Of a DNA stretch of 61,531 nt, positions 44,701-58,720 are shown in pieces. Both the position numbers and the translations under genes were made by a program. Origin of the DNA: Penium margaritaceum (taxonomy: Eukaryota; Streptophyta; Zygnematophyceae; Desmidiales; Peniaceae); assembly GCA_023375785.1 (NCBI GenBank), contig SZWC01000826.1, positions 172,194 to 233,724 of the forward strand. Direction: 5' to 3'. Under the pieces are notes generated by a model. It was not told the origin of the DNA and did not search any database. It saw only the letters and a program-made list of their open reading frames with translations. Position 1 is the first letter of the stretch; each line of letters begins with the position of its first letter.

Positions 44701-47700
44701 CTCAGGCGCACTCAGGCGCATTCAGGCGCACTCTTGCGCACTCAGGCGCACTCAGGCGCATTCAGGCGGCCTCAGGCGCACTCAGGCGCACTCAGGAGGA
44801 GTCAGGAGCAGTCAGGCGCAGTAAGGCGCAAGTCAGGCGCACTCAAGCGCACTCAGGCGCACTCAGGCGCACTCAGCCACATCAGGCACACTCAGGCGCA
44901 CTCAGGCGCACGCAGGCACACGCAAGCGCACTCAGGCGTACTCAGGCGCAATCAGGCGCAGTCAGGCGCAGTCAGGCAAAGTCAGGTGCAGACAGGCGCA
45001 ATGAGGCAAAGTTTGGCACAGTCAGGCGCACTCAGGCGCACTCAGGCGCACTCAGGCGCACTCAGGCGCAGTCACGCTCAGTCAGGCGCAGTCAGGCGCA
45101 GTCAGGCGCACTCAGGCGCACTCAGGGGCACTCAGGCACACTTAGGCGGACTCAGGTGCACTCAGTCGCACTGAGGCACCCAAAGGCGCACTCAGGCGCA
45201 TTAAGGCGCACTCGGGCGCACTCAGGCGGACTCAGATGCACTCGGGCGCACTCAGGCGCACTCAGGCGCACTCAGGTGCACTCTGGCGCTCTCAGGGGCA
45301 ATCAGGCGCAGTCAGGTGCAGTCAGGCGCAATCAGGCGCAGTGAGACGCAGTTAAGCGCAGTCAGGCGCAGTCAGGCGCAGTCAGGCGCAGTCAAGCAAA
45401 GTTAGGCGCATTCAGGCGCAATCAGACAAAGTCAGGCGCAGTCAGGCGCAGTCAGGCGCAGTCAGGCGCACTTAGGGGTACTCAGGCGCACTCACGTGCA
45501 CTCAGGCGCACTCAGGCGTACTCCGGCACACTCTGGCGCACTCGGGAGCACTCAGGTGCTCTCAGGCGCACTCAGGCGTAGTCAGGCACAGTCAGGCGGA
45601 GTCAGGAGCACTCAGGCGCACTCAGGCGCACTCAGGCGCACTCAGGCGCAGTCAGGTGCAGTCAGGCGGAGTCAGGCGCAGTCAGGCGCACTCAGGCACA
45701 TTGAGGCGCACTCAAGCGCACTCAGGCGCACTCACGCGCACTCAGGCGCACGCAGGCGCTGTCAGGCGTAGTCAAGCACAGTCAGGCGCAGTCAGGCGCA
45801 GTCAGGCGCAGTCAGGCGTAGTCAGGTGCATGTCAGGTGCACTCACGTGCACTCAGGCACACTCAGGCGCACTCAGGTACACTCAGGTGCACTTAGGCGC
45901 ACTCAGGCACACTCAGGCGCACGCAGGCGCTCTTTGGGGCACTTAGGCGCAATCAGGCGCAGTCAGGCGCAGTCAGGCGCAGTCAGGCGCAGTCAGGCGT
46001 AGTCAGGCGCAGTCAGGCGCAGTCACGCACACTCAGGTGTAGTCAGGCGCACTCAGGCGCAGTCAGGCGCAGTCAAGCGCACTCAGGAGCACTCAGGCGC
46101 ACTCAGGCGTACTTGGGCGCACTCAGGCGCACTCAGGCGCACTCAGGCGCACTCAGGCGCACTCAGGCGCACTCAGGTGTACTCAGGCGCACTCAGGCGC
46201 ACTCAGGCGCAGTCATGCACAGTCACATGCAGTCAGGCGCAGTCAGGCGCAGTCAGGCGCAGCCAGGCACACTCAGGCGCACTCAGGGGCACCCAGGCGC
46301 ACTAAGGCACACACAGACGCACTCAGGCGCACACAGACGCACTCAGGCGCACTCTAGTGCAATCAGGCACACTCAGGCCTACTCAGGCGCATTCAGGCGC
46401 AGTCAGGCACAATCGGGCACAGTCAGGCGCAGATAGGCGCAGTCAGGCATAGTCAGGCGCAGTCAGACGCAGTCAGGCGAAGTTAGGCACAGTTAGGCAT
46501 AGTCAGGCGCAGTCAGGCGCTGTCAGGCGCAACTCAGGCGCACTTAGGTGCACTCAGGCGCACTTTGGTGCACTCAGGCGCACTCAGGCGCACCCTGGCG
46601 CACTCAGGCGCACTCAGGCGCACTAAGGCGCACTCAGGCGCAGTCAAGCAGAGTCAGGCGCAGCCAAGCGCAGTCAAGCGCATTCAGGCGTAGTCAGGCG
46701 CTGTCAAGCCAAGTCAGCGCAGTCAGGCGCAGTCAGGCGCAGTCAGGGGCCCTCAGGCGCACTCAGGCGCACTCAAGCGCACTGAGGTAAACTCAGGCAC
46801 ATTCAGGCCCACTTTGGTGCACTCAGGCGCACTCAGGTGCATTCAGGTGCACTCAGGCGCACTCACGCGCACTCAGGTGCACTCAGGCGCACTCAGGCGC
46901 ACTCAGGTGAACTCAGGCGCACTCAGGCGCACTCAGGCATACTCAGGCACACTCAAACGCACTCAGGCGCACTCCGGCGAATTAAGGCGCACTCAGGCGC
47001 ACTGAGGCGCACTCAGGCGCACTCAGGCGCACTCAGGCGCACTCAGGAGCAGTCAGACGCAGTCAGGCGCAGTCAGGCGCAGTGAGGCGCAGTCACGCGC
47101 AGTTAGGCACAGTCAGGCGCAGTCAGGCAGAGTCAAGCACAGTCAGGCACAACTCAGGCGCACTCAGGCGCACTCAGGCGCACTCAGGCGTACTAGGGTG
47201 CACTCAGGCACACTCAAGCGCTCTCAGGTGCAGTCAGGCGCAGTCAAGCATAGTAAGGCGCAGTCAGGAGCAGTCAGGCGCAGGCAGGCGCAGTCAGGCG
47301 CAGTCAGGCGCAGTCAGGCGCACTCAGGCGCACTCAGGCGCACTCAGGCGCCCTCAGGCGCACTCAAGCACACTCAGGCGCAGTCAGGTCCAGTCAGGCG
47401 TAGTCAGGTGAAGTCAGGCACAGTCAGGCGCAGTCAGACGAAGTCAGGCGTAGTCAGGCGCAGTCAGGCGCAGTCAGGCGCAGTCAGGCGCCGTCAGGCG
47501 CAGTCAGGCGCAGTCAGGTGCAGTCAGGCGCAGTCAGGCGCATTCAGGTGCACTCAAGTGCACTCATGTGCACTCAGGCGCACTCAGGCGCACTCAGGCA
47601 CACTCAGGCGCACTCATGCACACTCAGGCGCACTCAGGCACACTCAGGCGCACTCAGGCGCACTCAGGCGCACTCAGGCGCACTGAAGCACACTCAGGCG

Positions 47701-49370
47701 CACTCAGGCACACTCAAGCGCACTCAGGCGCTCTTAGGCGTAGTCAGGCACAGTCAGGCGCAGTGAGGCGCAGTTAGGCGCTGTCAGGTGCAGTCAGGCG
47801 CAGTCAGGCACAGTCAGGCGCAGTCAGGCGTAGTCACGCGCAGTCAGACATAGTCAGGCGCAGTCATGCACAGTCAGGCGCAGTCAGGGGCACTGAGGGG
47901 CACTCAGGCGCACTCAAGCGCATTCAGGCGCACTCAGGCGCACTCAGGCGCATGCAGGCGCTCGCAGGCGCACTCAGGGGCACTCAGGCGCAATCAGGCG
48001 CACTTAGGCGCAGTTAGGCGCAGTCAGGCACAGTCAGGCGCTGTCAGGCGCAGTCTGGCGCAGTCTGGCGCAGTCAGGCGCAGAAAGGCGCAGTCAGGTG
48101 AAGTCAGGCGCAGTCAGGCGCAGTCAGGTGCAGTCAGGCACACTCAGGCGCAGTCAGGCACACTCAGGCGCAGTCAAGCGCAGTCAGGCGCACTCATGAG
48201 CACTCAGGCGCACTCAGGCGCACTCAGGCACACTCAGGCGCACTCAAGTGCACTCAGGCACACTCAGGTGCACTCAGGCGCACTCAGGCGCACTCAGGCG
48301 CAGTCATGCACAGTCACACGCAGTCAGGCGCAGTCAGGCGTAGGCAGGTGCACTCAGGGTCACTCAGGCGCACTCAGGGGCACTGAGGCGCATTCAGGCG
48401 CACTCAGGCGCACTCTGGCGCACTCGCGTACACTCGGGCGTCCTCAGGCGCACTCAGGCGCAATAAGGTGCACACAGACGCACTCAGGCGTACTCAGGCG
48501 CAATCAGGCGCACTCAGGCATACTCAGGTGCATTCAGGCGCAGTCAGGCACAATCAGGCACAGTCAGGCGCACACAGGCACAGTCAGGCGCAGTCAGACG
48601 CAGTCAGGCGCAGCCAGGCGCACTCAGGCGCACTCAGGCCCACAAAGGCGCACTCAGGCGCAGTCAGACGCAGTCAGGCGCAGCCAGGAGCAGTCAAGCG
48701 CAGTCAGGCGTAGTCAGGCGCTGTCAAGCCCAGTCAGCGCAGTCAGGCGCAGTCAGGGGCCCTCAGGCGCACTCAGGCGCACTCATGCAAACTCAGGCGC
48801 ATTTAGGCCCACTTAGGTGCACTCAGGCGCACTCAGGTGCTTTCAAGTGCACTCAGGCGCACTCAGGCGCACTCAAGCGAACTCAGGCGCACTCAGGCGC
48901 ACTCAGGCATACTCAGGCGCACTCAGACGCACTCAGGCGTACTCAGGCACATTTAGGCGCACTCAGGCGCACTCAGGCACAGTCAGGAGCACTCAGGCGC
49001 AGTCAGACGCAGTTAGGCGCACTCAGGCGCAGTCAGGCGCAGTTAGGCACAGTCAGGCGCAGTCAGGCACAGTCAAGCGCAGTCAAGCGCAACTCAGGTG
49101 CACTCAGGCGCACTCAAGCACACTCAGGCGCACTCAGGCACACTCAGGCGCAGTCATGCGCAGTCATGCGTAGTCTAGCACACTCACGCGCAGTCAAGCA
49201 CACTGAGGCGCACTAGGGCACACTCAGCCACACTCAGGCGCTCTCAGGCGTAGTCAAGCGCAGTCACGCATGGTAAGGCGCAGTCACGCGCAGTCAGGCG
49301 CAGTCAGGCACAGTCAGGCAAAGTCAGGCGCAGTCAGGCGCAGTCAGGTGCACTCAGGCGCAGTCAGGCG

Positions 49371-49660
49371 CAGTCAAGAACACTCATTCGCACTCAGGCG
49401 CACTCAAGCGCACTCAGGCACACTCAGGCGCAGTCAGGCGCAGTCAGGCGCAGTCAGGCGCAGTCAGGCGCAGTCAGGCGCAGTCAGGCGTAGTCAGGCG
49501 CAGTCAGGCGCAATCAGGCGCAGTCAAGCGCAGTCAGGCGCAGTCAGGCGCAGTCAGGCGCAGTCAGGTGCACTCAGGCGCAGTCAGGCGCAGTCAAGAA
49601 CACTCATTCGCACTCAGGCGCACTCAAGCGCACTCAGGCACACTCAGGCGCAGTCAGGTG
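49371..49660 (+). repeat. 220-bp local duplication
   Basis: CAGTCAAGAA CACTCATTCG occurs at 49371 and 49591 with matching following units (CACTCAAGCG CACTCAGGCA CACTCAGGCG). The intervening G-type run is part of the duplicated block. Confidence 0.75.
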
Positions 49661-51960
49661 CAGTCAGGCGCAGTCAGGCGAAGTCAGGCGCAGTCAGGCG
49701 CAGTCAGGCAAAGTCTGGCGTAGTCAGGCAAAGTCAGGCGCAACCAGGCGCAGTCAGGCGCAGTCAGGCGCCGTCAGGCGTAGTCAGGCGCAGTCAGGTG
49801 CAGTCAGGCGCAGTCAGGCGCATTAAGGTGCACTCTAGTGCACTCATGCGCACTCAGGCGCACTCAGGCACAGTCAAGCACACTCAGGTGCACTCAGGCA
49901 CACTCAGGCGCACTCAGGCGGACTCAGGCGCACTAAGGCATACTCAGGCGCACTCAGGCGCACTCAGGCGCACTCAGGCGCACTCAAGCACTCTCAGGCA
50001 AAGTCAGGCGCAGTCATGCGTAGTCAGGCGCAGTCAGGTGCAATCAGGCGCAGTCAAGCGCAGTCAGGCGCAGTCAGGCGCAGTCAGGCGCAGTTAGACG
50101 CAGTCAAGCGCAGTCATGCATAGTCAGGCGCAATCAGGGGCACTCAGGGGCACTCAGGCGCACTCAGGCGCACTCAGGCACATTCAGGTGCACTCTTGCG
50201 CACTCGAGCGCACTCAGCCGCACTCAGGCGCAGTCAGGTGGTGTCAGGCGTTGTCAGACACAGTCAGGCGCACTCAAGCGTACTCAGGCGCACTCAGGCG
50301 CACTCAGGCGCACTTAGGCGCACTCAGGCGCACTCAGGTGCACGCAGGCACACGTAGGTACACGCAGGTGCACTCAGGCGCAATCAGGCGTAGTCAGGCA
50401 CACTCAGGCCCATTCAGGCGCAGTCAAGCGCAGTCAGGTGAAGTCAGGCACATTCAGGCGCACTCAGGCGCACTCGGGCACAATCAGGTGAGTCAAGCAC
50501 AGTCAGACGCACTCAGGCGCAGTCAGGCGTAGTCAGGTACAGTCAGGCGTAGTCAGGCGCAGTCAGGCGCAGTCAGGCGCAGTATGGCGCACTCAGGCAC
50601 ACTCATGCGCACTCAGGCGTAGTCAGGCACAGTCTTGCGCAGTAAGGTGCAGTCAGCCGCAGTCATGCGCAGTCACGCGCAGTCAGGCGGAGACAGGCTC
50701 AATCAGGTGTAGTCAGGCGCAGTCAGGCACAGCCAGGCGCAGACAGGCGCAGTCAGGCGCAGTCAGGCGCATAAATGTGTACTAAGGTACACTCAGGCGC
50801 ACTCAGGAGCACTCAAGCTTACTCCGGCGCACTCAGGAGCACTCAGGCACACTCAGGCGCACTCAGGCGGACCCAGACGCACTCAGGCGCACTCAGGCGC
50901 AGTCAGGCGCAGTCAGGCGCAGTCAAGCGCAGTCAGGCGCAAATCAGGCGCACTCAAGCGCACTTAGGCGCACTCAGGCGCACTTAGGCACATCAGGCGC
51001 ACTCAGGCGCACTGAGGGGCACGCAGGCACAAGCATGCACACGCAGGCGCACTCAGGCGCACTCAGGTGCAATCAGGCGCAATTCGGTGCAGTGAGGCGC
51101 AGTGAGGCACATTCAGGCGCACTCAGGCGCACTCAGGCGCACTCAGGTGCAATCAGGCGCAGTCAGGCGCAGTCTGACGCAGTAAGGCACAGTCAGGTGC
51201 AGTCAGGCGCATTCAAGCGCAGTCAGGCGCAATCAGGTGCAGTCAGGCGCAGTCAGGCGCAGTCAGGCGCACTCAGGCGTAGTCAGGCAAAGTCAGGCGC
51301 AATAAGGCGCAGTCAGGTGCAGTCAGGCGCAGTCAGGCTTAGTCAGGCGTTGTCAGGCGTAGTCAGGCGCAGTCAGGCGCAGTCAGGTGCTGCCAGGCGC
51401 AGTCAGCCGCAGTCAGGCACAGTCAGGCGCATTAATGTGCACTAAGGTGCACTCAGGCGCACTCAGGAGCACTCAGGCGCACTCAAGCGCACCCAGGCAC
51501 ACTCAGGCACACACAAGCGCACTCAGGCGCACTCAGGCACACTTAGGCGCACTCAGGCGCACTCAGGCGCAGTCAGGCGCAATCAGGCATACTCAGGCGC
51601 ATTCAGGCGCAGTCAGGCGCAGTCAGGCACACTCAGGGGCACGCAGGCACACTCAGGCGGACTCAGGCGCACTCAGCCACACTCAGGCGCACTCAGGCGC
51701 ACTCAGGTGCCCTCAGGCACACTCAAGCGCACTCAGGCGCTTTCAGGCGTAGTCAGGCGCAGTCAGGCGTAGTCAGGCGCTGTCAGGCGCAGTCAGGCAT
51801 AGTAGGGCGCAGTGAGGCGCAGTCAGGCACAGTCACGCGCAGTCAGGCGCAGTCAGACGCAGTCAGGCACAGTCAGGCGCAGTCAGCCGCTGTTAGGGGC
51901 ACTAAGGGGCACTCAGGCGCACTCAGGCGCACTCAGGCGCACTCAGGCGCACTCAGGCGC

Positions 51961-52500
51961 ACTCAGGCGATCTCAGGCACATTCAGGCGCATTCAGGCGC
52001 ACTCAGGCGCAGTCAGGCAAAATCAGGTGCAGTCAGGCGAAGTCAGGCACAGTCAGGCGCAGTCAGGCACACTCAGGCGCACTCAGGCGGACTCAAGCGC
52101 ACTCAGGCACACTCAGGCCCACTCAGGCCCACTGAGGCGCAGTCAGGTACACTTAGGCGCAGTTAGGCGCAGTCAGGCGCAGTCAGGCGCAGTCAGGCGC
52201 AGTCAGCCGCAGTCAGGCGCACTCAAGCGCAGTCAGGCGCACTCAGGCGCACTCAGGCGCACTCAGGCGCACTCAGGCGCACTCAGGCGCACTCAGGCGA
52301 TCTCAGGCACATTCAGGCGCATTCAGGCGCACTCAGGCGCAGTCAGGCAAAATCAGGTGCAGTCAGGCGAAGTCAGGCACAGTCAGGCGCAGTCAGGCAC
52401 ACTCAGCCGCACTCAGGCGGACTCAAGCGCACTCAGGCACACTCAGGCCCACTCAGGCCCACTTAAGCGCACTCAGGTACACTTAGGCGCAGTTAGGCGC
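51961..52500 (+). repeat. 330-bp local duplication
   Basis: GGCGATCTCAGGCACATTCA occurs near 51966 and 52296. About 180 bp after it repeats in order (CAAAATCAGG, CGAAGTCAGG, GGACTCAAGC, two CCCACT units) with only a few differences. Confidence 0.8.
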
Positions 52501-55500
52501 AGTCAGGAGCAGTCAGGCGCAGTCAGGCACAACTCAGGCGCACTCAGGAGCACTCAAGTGGACTCAGGCGTGCTCAGGCGCACTCAGGCGCACTCAGGCG
52601 CACTAAGGCGCACGTAGGCGCACATAGGTGCATGCAGGCGCACTCAGGAAGCACTCAGGGACAATTAGGCGCACTCAGGCATACTCAGGCGCAGTCAGGC
52701 ACAGTCAGGCACAGTCAAGCACAGTCAGACGCAGACAGGCGCAGTCAGGCGCACTCAGGCGCAGTCAGGCGCAGTCAGGCACAGTCAGGCGCAGTCAGGC
52801 GCAGTCAGGCGTAGTCAGGCGTAGTCAGGCGTAGTCAGGCGCAGTCAGGCGCAACCAGGCGCAGTCAGGCGCAGTCAGGTGCAGTCAGGTGCATTAATGT
52901 ACACTAAGGTGCACTCAGGCGTACTCAGGAGTACTCAGGCGCACTCAGGCACACTCAGGCGCAGTCAGGCGCAGTCAGGCACAGTCAGGCGCAGTCAGGG
53001 GCACTCACGCACACTCAAGCGCTCTCAGGCGCATTCAGGCGCACTCGGGCGCATTCAGGCGCACTTAGGCGCACTCAGACGCACTCAGGCGCACTTAGGC
53101 GCAGTCAGGCGCTCTCAGGCGCACTCAGGCGCACTCAAGTGCACTCAGGCACAGTCAGGCGCAGTCAGGCGGAGTCCGCCACAGTCAGGCGCAATCAGGC
53201 ACAGTGAGGCTCACTCAGGCGCACTCAGGCGCAGTCAGGCGCAGTCGGGCGCAGTCAGGCGCAAGTCAGGCGCACTCAGGCGCACTTAGACGCACTTAGG
53301 CATACTCAGGCGCACTCAGGTGCACTCAGGCGCACTGAGGCTCGCTCAGGCGCACGGAGGCGCACGCTAGCGCACTCAGGCAGAGTCAAGAGCATTCAAG
53401 TGCAGTCAGGCGTAGTCAGGTGCAGTCAGGCGCAGTCAGGCACAGTCAGGCGTAGTCAGGCGCACTCAGGCGCAGTCAGGCGCATTCAGGCGCATTCAGG
53501 CGCACTCAGGCGCACTCAGGCGCACTCGGGCGCAGTCAGTCACATGCAGGCATAGTCAGGCGTAGTTAGGCGCAGTCATGCGTAGTGAGGCGCAGTCAGG
53601 CGGAGTCAGGCGCGGTTAGACGCTCTCAAGCGCAATAAGGCGCAGACAGGCGCAGTCCGACGCAGTCAGGCGTAGTCAGGCGCAGTCAGGCGCAGTCAGG
53701 CACAGTTAGGCGTAGTCAAGCGCAGTCAGGCGCAGTCAGGTGCATTCAGGTGTACTCAGGCGCACTCACGCGCACTCAGGCGCACTCAGGCGCACTCAGG
53801 CGCACTCAGGCGCTCTCAGGTGCACTTAGGCGCACTCAGGCGCACTCAAGCGCACTCAGGCGCACATCGGCGCACTCAGGCGCAGTCAGGCACAGTCACA
53901 CGCAGTCAAGTGCAGTCAGGCATAGTCAGGCGCACACTGGGGCACTCAAGCGCACTCACGCGGAGTCAGGGGCACTTAGGCGCACTCAAGCGCACTCAGG
54001 TGCACTCAGGCATACTCAGGCACACTCAGGCGCACGCAGGCGCACTCAGGCGCACTCAGCCACAATCAGGCCCACTCATACGCACTCAGGCGCACTCAGG
54101 CACACTCAGGCACAGTCAGGCGCAGTCAGGCGCCGTGAGGCGCATTTAGGCGCAGTCAGGTGCAGCCAGGCGTAGTCAGGCGCAGTCAGGCCCAGTTAGG
54201 CACAGTCAGGCACAATCAGGCGCACTCAGGCGCACTCACGCGCACTCGTGCGCAGTCAGGCGTATTCAGGTCCACTGAAGCGTACTCAAGCGCACTCAGG
54301 CGGACTCAGGCACAGTCAGCCGAGTCAGGCGCAGTCAGGCGCAGTCAGGCACAGTCAGGCAGAGTCAGGCGCAGTTAGGCGCAGTCAGGCGCAGTCAGGC
54401 GCATTCAGGCGTAGTCACACGCAGTCAGACATAGTCAACCGCAGTCAGGTGCAGTCAGGGGCACTCAGGGGTACTCAGGTGCACTCAGGCGCACTCAAGC
54501 GCACTCAGGCGCATTCAGGCGCACTCAGGCTCACTCAGGCGCACTCAGGCGCACTCAGGCACACACAGGCGCACTCAGGCGCTTTCAGGCGCACTCAGGC
54601 GCACTCAGGCGCAGTCAGGCAGAGTCAGGCGCAGTCACGCGGAGTCAGGCATAATCAGGCATAGTCAGGCGTAGTCAGGCGCACTCAAGCGCACTCAGGT
54701 GCACTCAGGCACACTGAAGCGCACTCAGGCGCACTCAAGCGCACTCAGGCACACTCAGGCGCAGTCAGGCGCAGTGAGGCGCATTCAGGCACATTCAGGC
54801 GCACTCTGGCGCAATCAGGCGCAGTTAGGCGCAGTCAGGGACAGTCAGGCGCAGTTCAGCGCAGTCAGGCGCAAGTGAGGCACACTCGGGCGCACTCAGG
54901 CGCACTGAGGCACACGCAGGCGCACGTACGCGCACTCAGGTGCACTCAGGTGCAGTCAGGCGCAGTCAGGCGCAGTCAAGCGTAGTCATGCGCAGTCAGG
55001 CGCAGTTAGGCACAGTCAGTTGCAGTCAGGCGCAGTCAGGCATAGTCAGGCGCAGTCAGGGGCACTCAGGGGCACTCAGGCGCACTCAAGGGCTCTCAGG
55101 TGTACTCACGCGCATTCAGGCACAGTCAAGCACACTTAGGCGCAATCAGGTGCACTCAGGCGCACTGAGGCGCTCTCAGGCGCACTCAGGCGCTCTCAGG
55201 CGCGGTCAGGAACAGTCAGGCGCAGTCACACGCAGTCAGGCGCAGTCAGGCGCAGTCAGGCCCTCTCAGGTGCAGTCAGGCGCAGTCAGGCGTAGTCAGG
55301 CGCAGTCAGGCGCAGTCAGGCGCAGACAGGCGCAGTCAGGCGGAGTCAGGCGCAGTCAGGCGCAGTCACGCGCAGTCAGGCGCACTCAAGCGCACTCAGG
55401 CGCACTCAGGCGCATTCAAGCGTTCTCAGACACACTCAGTCGCACTTAGGTGCACTCAAGCACAGTCATGCGCAATGAGGCACAGTCAGGCGCGGTTAGG

Positions 55501-58117
55501 TGCAGTCAGGCGTAGTTAAGCGCAGTGAGGCGCAGTCAGGTGCAGTCAGGCGCAGTCGGACGCAGTCAGGCGCAAGGCAGGCGCACTAAGGCGCACTCAA
55601 GCGCACTCACGCGCACTCAGGCGCACTCAGGCGCACTCAGGCGCACTCAGGCGCACTCAGGCGCACACAGGCGCATGCAGGCACACTCAGGCGCACAGAG
55701 GCGCAATCAGGCACACTCAGGCGCATTCAGGCACATTCAAGTGAAATCAGGCGGAGTCAGGCGCAGTCGGGCGCAGTTAGGCGCAGTCAGACGCAGTAAG
55801 GCGCAGTCAGGCGCAGGCAGGCGCAGTCAGGCACAGTCAGGCGCAGTCAGGCGCAGTCAGGCACAGCCAGGCTCAGTCAGGCGCACTCAGGCGCACTCAG
55901 GCGCAGTCAGGCACAGTGAGGTGCACTCAGGCGCACTCAGGCGCATTCAGGCGCACTCAAACGCAGTCAGTCACAGTCAGGCGCAGGCAGGCATAGTCAG
56001 GCACAGTCAGGCGCAGTCAGGTGCAGTCAGGCACAGTCAGGCACTGTCAGGCGTAGTGAGGCGCACTCAGGCGCACTCAGGCGCTGTCATGCGTAGTAAA
56101 GCGTAAAAAGGCGTAGTCAGGCGAAGTCAGGCGCAATCAGGGACAGACAGGCACAATCAGGCGCAGTCAGACGCAGTCAGGTGCATTCAGGTGCACTCAG
56201 GCGCACTCACGCGAACTCAGGCGCACTCTGGCGCACTCAAGCGCACTCTGGCGCATTCAGGCGCACTCAGGCACACTCAGGCGCACTCAGGCGCACTCAG
56301 GCCCACTCAGGCGCACTCAGGCGCAGTCAGGCATAGTCAGGCGCACTCAGGGGCACTCAGGCGCACTCAGGCGTACTCAGGCGCACTCAGGCGCACTCAG
56401 GCGCACTCAGGCGCACGGTGGCTCACGCAGGCGCACTAAGGCGCACTCAGGCGCAATCAGGTGCACTCAGGCGCACTCAGGCACAGTTAGGCGCAGTCAG
56501 GCGCAGTCAGGGGCCGTCAGGAGTAGTCAGGCACTGGAAGGCGTAGTCAGGTGCAGCCAAGCACAGTCAGTTACAATCAGGCGCAGTCAGGCACAGTCAG
56601 GCACAGTCAGGCGTAGTCAGGCGCACTCAGGCGCAGTCAAGCGCAGTCAGGCGCAGTTAGGCGCTGTGAGGCGCAGTAAGGCGCAGACAAGCGCAGTCAG
56701 GCATAGTGAGGTGGAGTCAGGCGCAGTCAGGCACAGTTAGGCGCACTCAGGCGCGGTCAGGCGATGTCAGGTGCATTCAAGTGCACTCAGGTGCACTCAC
56801 GCGCACTCAGGCGCACTCAGGCGCACTTGGGCGTACTCAGGCGCACTCAGGCGCACTCAGGCGCACTCAGGCGTACTCAGGCACACTCACGCGCACTCAG
56901 ACGTACTCAAGAGCACTCAGGCGCAGTCAGGCGCAGTCAGGTGCAGTCAGGCATAGTCACACGCAGTCAGGCGCAGTCAGGCGCAGTCAGGGGCACTCAG
57001 GCGCACTCAGGAGGTCTCAGGCGCACATAGGCGCACTCAGGCGCACTCAGGCGCACTCAGGCGTACTCAGGCGTACTCAGGCGCACTCACGCACACGCAT
57101 GCGCACGCAGGCATACTCAAACGCACTCAGGCGCAATCAGGTGCACTCAGGCGCACTCAGGCGCGGTAAGGCGCAGTCAGGCGCAGTCAGGCGTAGTCAG
57201 CGCAGTCAGGCGCAGTCAGGCGCAGTCAGGCGCATTCCTGCGCAATCAGGCGCACTCAGTCGCACTCAAGCGCAGTCAAGCGAAGTCAGGCGGAGTCAGG
57301 CGCAGTCAGGCGCAGTTAGACGCAGCAAGGCGCAGTCAGGAGCAGTCAGGCGAAGTAAGGCGCAGTCAAGCGCAGTCAGGCGTAGTCAGGCACAGTCAGG
57401 CGCACTCAGGCGCACTCAGGCGCACTCAGGCGCAGTCAGGCGCAGTCAGGCGGACTCAGGCACACTTAGGCGCACTTAGGCGCACTCAAACGCAGTCAGT
57501 CACAGTCAGGCGCAGTCAGGCGCTGTGAGGCACAGTCAGGCGCAGTCAAGCACAGTCAGGCGCAGTCAGGCGCAGTCAGGCGCAGTCAAGCGCACTCAGG
57601 CGCTGTCAGGCGCAGTGAGGCATAGACAGGCGCAGTCAGGCGCAGTCAAGCGTGGTCAGGCGCAGTCAGGGGCAAACAGGCACAGTCAGGCGTAGTCAGG
57701 CGCAGTCAGGCGCAGTCAGGTGCATTCAGGTGCACTCAGGTGCACTCACGCGAACTCAGGCGCACTCAGGCGCACTCAGGCGCACTCAGGCGCACTCAGG
57801 CGCATTCAGGCACACTTAGGCGCACTCAGGCGCACTCAGGCGCACTCAAGCGCACTCACGCGCAGTCAGGCGCAGTCAGGCACAATCACACATAGTCAGG
57901 CGCAGTCAGGCGTACTCAGGCACACTCAGGGGCACTCAGGCGCACTCAGGCGGACTGAGGCGCACTTAGGCACACTCAGGCGCACTCAAGCGCACTCAGG
58001 CGCACTGAGGCGCACTGAGGCGCACTCAGGCACACGCAGGCGCTTGCAGGCGCACTCAGGCGCACTCAGGCGCAATCAGGTGCACTCAGTCGCACTCAGG
58101 CACAGTCAGGCGCAGTC

Positions 58118-58720
58118 AAGCGCAGTCAGGCAGTCAGGCACAGTCAGGCGCAGTTAGACGCAGTCAGGGGCAGTCAGGAGCTGTCAGGCGCAGTAAGGCG
58201 CAGTCAGGTGCAGCCAGGCACAGTCAGGCGCAATCAGGCACAGTCAGGCACAGTCAGGCGCAGTCAGGTGCACTCAGGCGCAGTGAAGCGCAGTCAGGCG
58301 CAGTCAGGCGCACTCAGGCGCACTTAGGCGCACTCAGGCGCACTCAGGCGCACTGAGGCGCACTTAGGCACACTCAGGCGCACTCAAGCGCACTCAGGCG
58401 CACTCAGGCGCACTCAAGCGCACTCACGCGCAGTCAGGCGCAGTCAGGCACAATCACACATAGTCAGGCGCAGTCAGGCGCACTCAGGCGCAGTGAAGCG
58501 CAGTCAGGCGCAGTCAGGCGCAGTCAAGCGCAGTCAGGCAGCCAGGCACAGTCAGGCGCAGTTAGACGCAGTCAGGGGCAGTCAGGAGCTGTCAGGCGCA
58601 GTAAGGCGCAGTCAGGTGCAGCCAGGCACAGTCAGGCGCAATCAGGCACAGTCAGGCACAGTCAGGCGCAGTCAGGTGCACTCAGGCGCAGTGAAGCGCA
58701 GTCAGGCGCAGTCAGGCGCA
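58118..58720 (+). repeat. 408-bp local duplication
   Basis: A block with TTAGACGCAGTCAGGGGCAG at 58154 recurs at 58562, with the same following variants (GGAGCTGTC, GCAGTAAGG, GTGCAGCCAGG, GTGAAGCGC). The non-decimal offset reflects short units such as GGCAGTCA or GGCAGCCA in each copy. Confidence 0.8.

Larger units (their letters stand above)
31056..49200 (+). repeat. Array superunits of about 2-3.5 kb (middle region)
   Basis: The landmark CATGCACAGTCA, usually followed by CACGCAGTC and then CACTCAGGGTCACT, occurs at 31056, 34558, 37321, 43403, 46214 and 48305. A second landmark, a CTGTCAAG unit before a 9-bp AGCGCA(G/A)T(C/G) unit, follows about 0.45-0.56 kb later at 37881, 43953, 46714 and 48734. 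Subtracting the 3.74-kb retroelement and its duplicated TTAGG, successive spacings are about 3.5, 2.8, 2.3, 2.8 and 2.1 kb. The nested element interrupts the third superunit about 90 bp after the second landmark. Confidence 0.75.
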